NCBI RefSeq assembly: GCF_004138495.1
Contig: NZ_ML142866.1
Span: 84,243-96,736 of the forward strand
Reading direction: 5' to 3'
DNA length: 12,494 nucleotides
Source: Phytoactinopolyspora endophytica
GTDB lineage: Bacteria > Actinomycetota > Actinomycetes > Jiangellales > Jiangellaceae
Below, in pieces: positions 9,295-12,494 of this stretch (its first letter is position 1; every line of letters begins with the position of its first letter). Made by a program: the position numbers and the translations under genes. The notes under the pieces were generated by a model that saw only the letters and a list, made by a program, of their open reading frames with translations, made no database searches and had not been told where the DNA came from.

Positions 9295-10200
9295 TCATGG
9301 CATCAGAGCGAGGTCTTCGAGCGTCTTTCTCAGCAGTCGTCGATCGTCCTCGGGCACGGTGGACAGCGGCGCGGAGATGGCGCCGGTGCCGATACCTTGC
9401 TCCGCGACACCCGCTTTGAGCACACTCAGCCAGAAATGCCGCCCGGTCAGGTCCACCAGCGCGTCAAGACACGCTTGCAGATCCTCTGCCGCCGTGAGGT
9501 CACCGTTGCGCACTGCTTGCGCCAGCGCCCGCATGGTTCCCGGCGCGAGATTCTCCAGCCCGGAGACGTACCCGTCGATCCCCTGCTCCCAATAGCCGCG
9601 CGCATTGGACTCATCAGTGCCCTGCAAGATCGTGAGATTCGTGGACTCACGTGTTTCCAGCAGCCACGAGAACAACTCTCGATCCCCGCCGGAGTCCTTG
9701 ACCGCAACGATGTTCGGATGCTCCGCCAGCCGGGTCACCATATTCCTGGTCATGACGGTATGCGTATTCCGCGGAATGTTGTATAAGGCGACCGGCACAG
9801 CCGAGGCCTCGGCCACGGTCATGAAATGCCGGTACATGCCCGCCTCATCCACCGGGTAGTAGTAGGGCGTAGTGACGGCCACGAAGTCCGCACCCGACTC
9901 CACAGCACGACGCACGTGCGCCACAGACCGTTTCGTCCCCACATCACCCACGCCGCACACCAGCGGCACCCGGCCAGCGACGTGCTCGGCCGTGACATTC
10001 AGTGTCGCCTGGGCGGTCGCACCCGGCAGGATTGGCAGCTCACCGCTCGTGCCCAGCACCAAGATCCCGTCCACCGATCCCACGAGACGGTCGATCTGAC
10101 GACGCAACGCCGGCTCATCGAGCCCTTCGTCCACGTCTAGCGGAGTGATGATCGGACAGTAGACGCCCCGCGGTGCTGCGGGCGGGCGAGGATGGCCCAC
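9295..10200 (-). CDS. DHDPS/N-acetylneuraminate lyase-family aldolase
   Basis: 301 residues, a class I aldolase of the dihydrodipicolinate synthase superfamily, cytoplasmic TIM barrel. The Schiff-base lysine is K168 (VAVKDSGGD), the catalytic tyrosine is Y140 (YNIPRNTH) and the substrate carboxylate loop is G50-T-S-G-E54, all at the usual positions. Members cleave or make 2-keto acids: lysine biosynthesis, sialic acid lyase, or 2-keto-3-deoxy sugar acid aldolase. The neighbours favour a catabolic keto-sugar-acid or sialic acid lyase rather than lysine synthesis. The GTG at 10200 is chosen because GGAGGT lies eight bases upstream and length then matches the family; a TTG at 10245 would place the start inside operator E and add 15 atypical residues. 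Two operators (E and F) lie in its promoter. Confidence 0.92.
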   Translation of the reverse strand: MGHPRPPAAPRGVYCPIITPLDVDEGLDEPALRRQIDRLVGSVDGILVLGTSGELPILPGATAQATLNVTAEHVAGRVPLVCGVGDVGTKRSVAHVRRAVESGADFVAVTTPYYYPVDEAGMYRHFMTVAEASAVPVALYNIPRNTHTVMTRNMVTRLAEHPNIVAVKDSGGDRELFSWLLETRESTNLTILQGTDESNARGYWEQGIDGYVSGLENLAPGTMRALAQAVRNGDLTAAEDLQACLDALVDLTGRHFWLSVLKAGVAEQGIGTGAISAPLSTVPEDDRRLLRKTLEDLALMP

Positions 10201-10240
10201 GGCCGGTACCTCCAAGAAGAAATAAACGTCGCCGATGGCG

Positions 10241-10260
10241 GTCAACCGTCGTTGGTTAAC
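10241..10260. promoter_or_regulatory. operator E (aldolase, start-proximal)
   Basis: GTCAAC-C-GTCGTT-G-GTTAAC, closely matching operator B. It lies five bases downstream of the aldolase -10, over the expected transcription start. Confidence 0.72.
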
Positions 10261-10265
10261 CGGCT

Positions 10266-10293
10266 AGGATAAGCTGCCACCGATGACGGTCGA
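10266..10293 (-). promoter_or_regulatory. probable aldolase promoter
   Basis: Minus strand: -35 TCGACC (10293-10288, four of six), 16-base spacer, -10 TATCCT (10271-10266). Operator F covers the -35 and operator E the start site, so two repressor dimers could bracket RNA polymerase. Consensus-based prediction. Confidence 0.45.
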
Positions 10294-10301
10294 CGGTTAA
10301 C
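10282..10301. promoter_or_regulatory. operator F (aldolase, -35 proximal)
   Basis: GATGAC-G-GTCGAC-G-GTTAAC. Read on the other strand it has the same order of strong-to-weak hexamers as operator D. Its left edge is 21 bases from the right edge of operator E. Confidence 0.65.
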
Positions 10302-10392
10302 AATTACTATGTCGGATTGACCCAACCCTGTCAACCGCCCGTCAGCACACCTGCAGGGCGCCCACGAGGCGGCCTCACGCTGGGCGCGGACC

Positions 10393-10477
10393 ATGACCTC
10401 CCTGCGACCTATGACCGCCCTCCGGTCCATGACCGCCCTCCGGTCCATGACCACCCTGCGACCCGTGACCACCCTCC
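10393..10477. repeat. tandem array of 18-bp units
   Basis: About 4.7 imperfect copies starting at 10393, 10411, 10429, 10447 and 10465. The two central copies are identical (ATGACCGCCCTCCGGTCC); the outer ones differ at a few positions and the last decays after CCACCCTCCAGG. Intergenic, function unknown. Confidence 0.85.
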
Positions 10478-10523
10478 AGGCGCATTGCCATCAAGGTCGG
10501 CCGAGGCACCGACGGCGGACTCC

Positions 10524-10598
10524 ATGCGTACTCCTGGCATGCGTACTCCTGGCATGCGTACTCCTGGCATGCGTACTCCTGGCATGCGTACTCCTGGC
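10524..10598. repeat. tandem array of five 15-bp units
   Basis: Five exact copies of ATGCGTACTCCTGGC, with GCATGC at each junction. The identity of all copies suggests recent expansion or maintenance. It ends about 48 bases before operator G and 114 bases before sulfatase 2. It could be a copy-number-variable spacer or a set of protein-binding sites. Confidence 0.92.
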
Positions 10599-10613
10599 AT
10601 CCAAACATCGGGG

Positions 10614-10642
10614 TTCCGAGCATCGATGAACTAAGGTAGCCT
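10614..10642 (+). promoter_or_regulatory. candidate promoter of sulfatase 2
   Basis: Possible -35 TTCCGA (10614-10619) and -10 TAGCCT (10637-10642) with a 17-base spacer, ending three bases before operator G. An alternative -10, TAAGGT (10632-10637), is part of TAAGGTAGC, which also stands just before operator A in the gntR promoter. The exact hexamers are uncertain. Confidence 0.35.
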
Positions 10643-10645
10643 CTG

Positions 10646-10665
10646 GTTAACCGTCAACGGTTGTC
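10646..10665. promoter_or_regulatory. operator G (sulfatase 2)
   Basis: GTTAAC-C-GTCAAC-G-GTTGTC. The first 13 bases are identical to the core of operator A. It ends 46 bases before the sulfatase 2 start codon. Confidence 0.75.
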
Positions 10666-10711
10666 CAGTTGCCGCGCCGCGGCGGCCACGCGCTCAGAAT
10701 CCAAGGTGATC

Positions 10712-12193
10712 ATGACACGTCAACAAGGCCGGACGTCCGCGCCGAATATTCTGCTGGTCCTGACCGACCAGCAGCGGTACGACTCACTCGGGACCTACGG
10801 GGCGAGCGCCGCGCATACCCCACATCTCGATGCGCTTGCCGAGTCGGGAGCCGTGTTCGAACAGGCCTATTGCCCGTCGCCACTCTGCACGCCGAGCCGT
10901 GCGAGCATCTTCACCGGTAAGCACGTGGCCGGGCACGGCGTGGAGCGACTGTACGACACCCTCCCCGACGACGAGATCCTCTTTCCCGAGCGTCTGCGCC
11001 GGCAGGGATACCGGACGGCACTCATCGGCAAGCTTCACGTCAGCAGCCGCATGTACGAACGAGAACGCCGGCACCCGAACGACGGCTTCGACGTGTACGA
11101 GTGGTGCAACGAGATGACGTTCGACATGGATTCGCCGTTCCACGCCTACGCGCGATGGCTCCAGGAGAATGATGCCGACTTCCATGCGCGGCTGGTGCAG
11201 GAGGGTCGGCAGGTCAAGAACTATCCACGCCATCTGCACATGACGCACTGGGCGGCCGAGCGGACCATCGAGTTCGTCCGCGACCAGGTACGTGACGGTG
11301 TACCGTTCTTTGCCTGCATGAGCGTCTTCGACCCGCACAATCCGTACGACACTTACCCACCGGGCATGGACAACCTGGTCGGAGAGCTGCCTCCCGCCAC
11401 GCCTGTCCCGGACGACCTTGCCACGGTCCCGGCCGGAGTTCGTCGCGAGATGCGCTCCAAGACACTGCAGAGCCATTTCAACGGCTCGCTCGACGAGGCC
11501 CGCCGCGGTTACCACGCCGCGGTGGCACTGATCGACGCCGAGGTGGGACGCGTCCTGCACGCGCTGGACGAGCTCGACGTGGCAGACGACACCCTGGTGA
11601 TATTCACCAGTGACCACGGCGACATGCTGGGCGACCGCGGCCTGATGACCAAGGGCGCGTTCTTCTACGATCCCGGCGTCCGCGTACCCCTGTTGATGCG
11701 CTGGCCCGGTGTCGTTCCCGCTGGACGTCGAGTCCACACACCTGTGTTGCTGAACGACATCGCGGCTACTGCCGTCTCAGCTGCCGGGTGCGCCACACAG
11801 GAGCTGGGGGCCATGTCCGATTCACTGGATCTGGTGCCGCTCGCCCAAGGCCAGAGTGGTCCCGCCCGGCCATTCGTGACCAGCTGTTATCGCAACGGCG
11901 GACTGAACGTCGGCGGCTCCACGACCTACTTCGATCCCCCACTGCTCGCAACGATGATCCGCGACGACCGATACAAGCTGACCGTCTACCACACCGACGG
12001 AGAGGACGGCGTGGGAGGCGAGTTGTTCGACATGGTCTCAGACCCCGACGAATCTAAGAACCTGTGGAACGACGGAGCGGCCCGAGCTGCCAAAGCCCGC
12101 CTGATGCAATCCCTGCTCGACTGGTCCGTCATGCAGGAATGGTCGGGCGGATCGCGTGGCGGCGAGTGGCTCCCGGCCTCTTCGGTCGCGTGA
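10712..12193 (+). CDS. sulfatase 2, Cys-type, apparently cytoplasmic
   Basis: 493 residues. The formylglycine signature is C59-T-P-S-R63 followed by ASIFTG. The first metal-binding motif is TDQQ (D19-Q20), with Gln where sulfatase 1 has a second Asp, a variant known in other sulfatase and phosphonate-hydrolase relatives. Further active-site features are GKLHV (K107, H109), FDPHNPYD (H209), FTSDHGDMLGDRG (D301-H302) and K314. It is clearly a different subfamily from sulfatase 1, so the two probably remove different sulfate groups. No signal peptide. The ATG at 10712 has AAGG five bases upstream; an in-frame TTG at 10661 would begin inside operator G and is rejected. The sialidase-like gene follows after 77 bases on the same strand with no hairpin between, so the two are probably co-transcribed. 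Confidence 0.93.
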   Translation: MTRQQGRTSAPNILLVLTDQQRYDSLGTYGASAAHTPHLDALAESGAVFEQAYCPSPLCTPSRASIFTGKHVAGHGVERLYDTLPDDEILFPERLRRQGYRTALIGKLHVSSRMYERERRHPNDGFDVYEWCNEMTFDMDSPFHAYARWLQENDADFHARLVQEGRQVKNYPRHLHMTHWAAERTIEFVRDQVRDGVPFFACMSVFDPHNPYDTYPPGMDNLVGELPPATPVPDDLATVPAGVRREMRSKTLQSHFNGSLDEARRGYHAAVALIDAEVGRVLHALDELDVADDTLVIFTSDHGDMLGDRGLMTKGAFFYDPGVRVPLLMRWPGVVPAGRRVHTPVLLNDIAATAVSAAGCATQELGAMSDSLDLVPLAQGQSGPARPFVTSCYRNGGLNVGGSTTYFDPPLLATMIRDDRYKLTVYHTDGEDGVGGELFDMVSDPDESKNLWNDGAARAAKARLMQSLLDWSVMQEWSGGSRGGEWLPASSVA

Positions 12194-12270
12194 CGCCTGG
12201 GAGGCCCGAGCGGGCACGGATGACTGATGAGAGAACAGTGAACGACCACGGAAGGCAGGTACCGTAACCG

Positions 12271-12494
12271 ATGCCGCACGAACAGTCGCCACCAGGCACG
12301 ATCGTCGCCCATATTCCCGCACACGAGCAGAGGTTCATCGGTTCCCCCAGCATCGCCAAACTTCCCGGAGGCGAGTACGTCGTCTCGCACGACATCTTCG
12401 GCCCCGAGTCCGGTTTCAATCGAACCGTCGTCTACCGCTCCGTCGACCGGGGTACCTCGTGGAGCCGGCTGGCTGAGCTCGACGGGCAGTTCTG
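12271..12494 (+). CDS. BNR/Asp-box sialidase-like protein (partial, N-terminus only)
   Basis: 74 residues visible before the right edge, frame open. The segment RFIGSPSIAKLPGGEYVVSHDIFG is the usual opening blade of sialidase-like six-bladed propellers, and SVDRGTSW (about residues 59-66) fits the Asp-box S-x-D-x-G-x-x-W. No signal peptide is seen, so it may act inside the cell like the sulfatases. The ATG at 12271 is preceded by GGAAGGCAGG at 12250-12259, slightly distant. The catalytic Arg triad, Tyr and Glu of true sialidases lie beyond the edge, so enzymatic activity cannot be judged; many BNR proteins act on other sugars or are non-catalytic. The position after sulfatase 2 suggests a role in the same glycan pathway. 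Confidence 0.8.
   Translation, partial: MPHEQSPPGTIVAHIPAHEQRFIGSPSIAKLPGGEYVVSHDIFGPESGFNRTVVYRSVDRGTSWSRLAELDGQF

Larger units (their letters stand above)
10201..10711. other. divergent control region with tandem arrays, between the aldolase gene and sulfatase 2
   Basis: 511 bases without a convincing gene. In order: the aldolase leader with ribosome binding site, operator E, the aldolase promoter, operator F, about 90 bases with nothing recognised, an 18-bp tandem array, a 15-bp tandem array, and the sulfatase 2 promoter region with operator G. A low-complexity open frame across the arrays (10317-10634) is explained by the repeats. Confidence 0.75.

Noticed and set aside
10201..10245. Aldolase start at TTG 10245
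   Set aside because: It would begin inside operator E; GTG at 10200 has GGAGGT at the right distance and gives the usual family length.
10393..10598. CRISPR array
   Set aside because: The copies are directly adjacent with no unique spacers, and units are only 15 and 18 bp.
10317..10634. A 105-residue open frame with MRTPG and HDRPPV repeats
   Set aside because: It begins with TTG without a ribosome binding site, and its repeats follow exactly from the DNA-level tandem arrays, which are open in other frames too.
10661..10711. Sulfatase 2 start at TTG 10661
   Set aside because: It overlaps operator G and adds 17 atypical residues; ATG at 10712 has AAGG upstream and starts at the usual point before the first beta strand.
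12220..12267. A 15-codon ORF before the sialidase-like gene
   Set aside because: Very short, no clear ribosome binding site, and nothing to distinguish it from chance.

Overview
The window looks like chromosomal DNA from a high-GC actinomycete. The reasons are GC-rich third codon positions, GTG starts, AGGAGG-type ribosome binding sites, Tat-type signals, and an FCD-type GntR regulator beside a binding-protein ABC importer with no ATPase gene of its own. The genus cannot be read from the sequence. Both edges cut through genes.

Left half, all on the minus strand, in order of transcription: a Tat-exported solute-binding lipoprotein (7272-5713), two sugar-type ABC permeases (5667-4666 and 4669-3761, overlapping by GTGA), a large Tat-exported protein with two discoidin-like modules and a clan GH-A glycosidase domain (3482-834), and a GntR/FCD regulator running off the left edge (668 to <1). 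Right half: a sulfatase on the plus strand (7701-9125), a convergent DHDPS/N-acetylneuraminate lyase-type aldolase on the minus strand (10200-9295), a second, different sulfatase (10712-12193, plus), and the start of a BNR/Asp-box sialidase-like protein (12271 to >12494, plus).

The genes fit one pathway. The secreted glycosidase would trim a glycan outside the cell, and the lipoprotein and permeases would import the oligosaccharide. The two sulfatases, which lack visible export signals, would remove sulfate in the cytoplasm, and the sialidase-like protein and aldolase would work on the released sugars. The substrate is not identifiable here; a sulfated glycan, perhaps with uronic, deoxy-keto or nonulosonic sugars, is an inference.

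The strongest non-coding signal is a shared operator. Seven 20-bp sites, each made of three GTYRAC-like hexamers spaced one base apart (7-bp period), lie in every promoter-bearing intergenic region: one before gntR, one before the glycosidase, one before the transport operon, one before sulfatase 1, two before the aldolase and one before sulfatase 2. Several sit 2-8 bases downstream of a recognisable -10 element, as expected for repression. The GntR protein is the obvious candidate regulator, with self-control.

Other structures are three long perfect hairpins acting as likely terminators (one after the glycosidase gene, two back to back between the convergent sulfatase 1 and aldolase genes), two adjacent tandem arrays (18-bp and 15-bp units) upstream of sulfatase 2, and a hexanucleotide repeat encoding a Gly-Gln linker in the secreted glycosidase.
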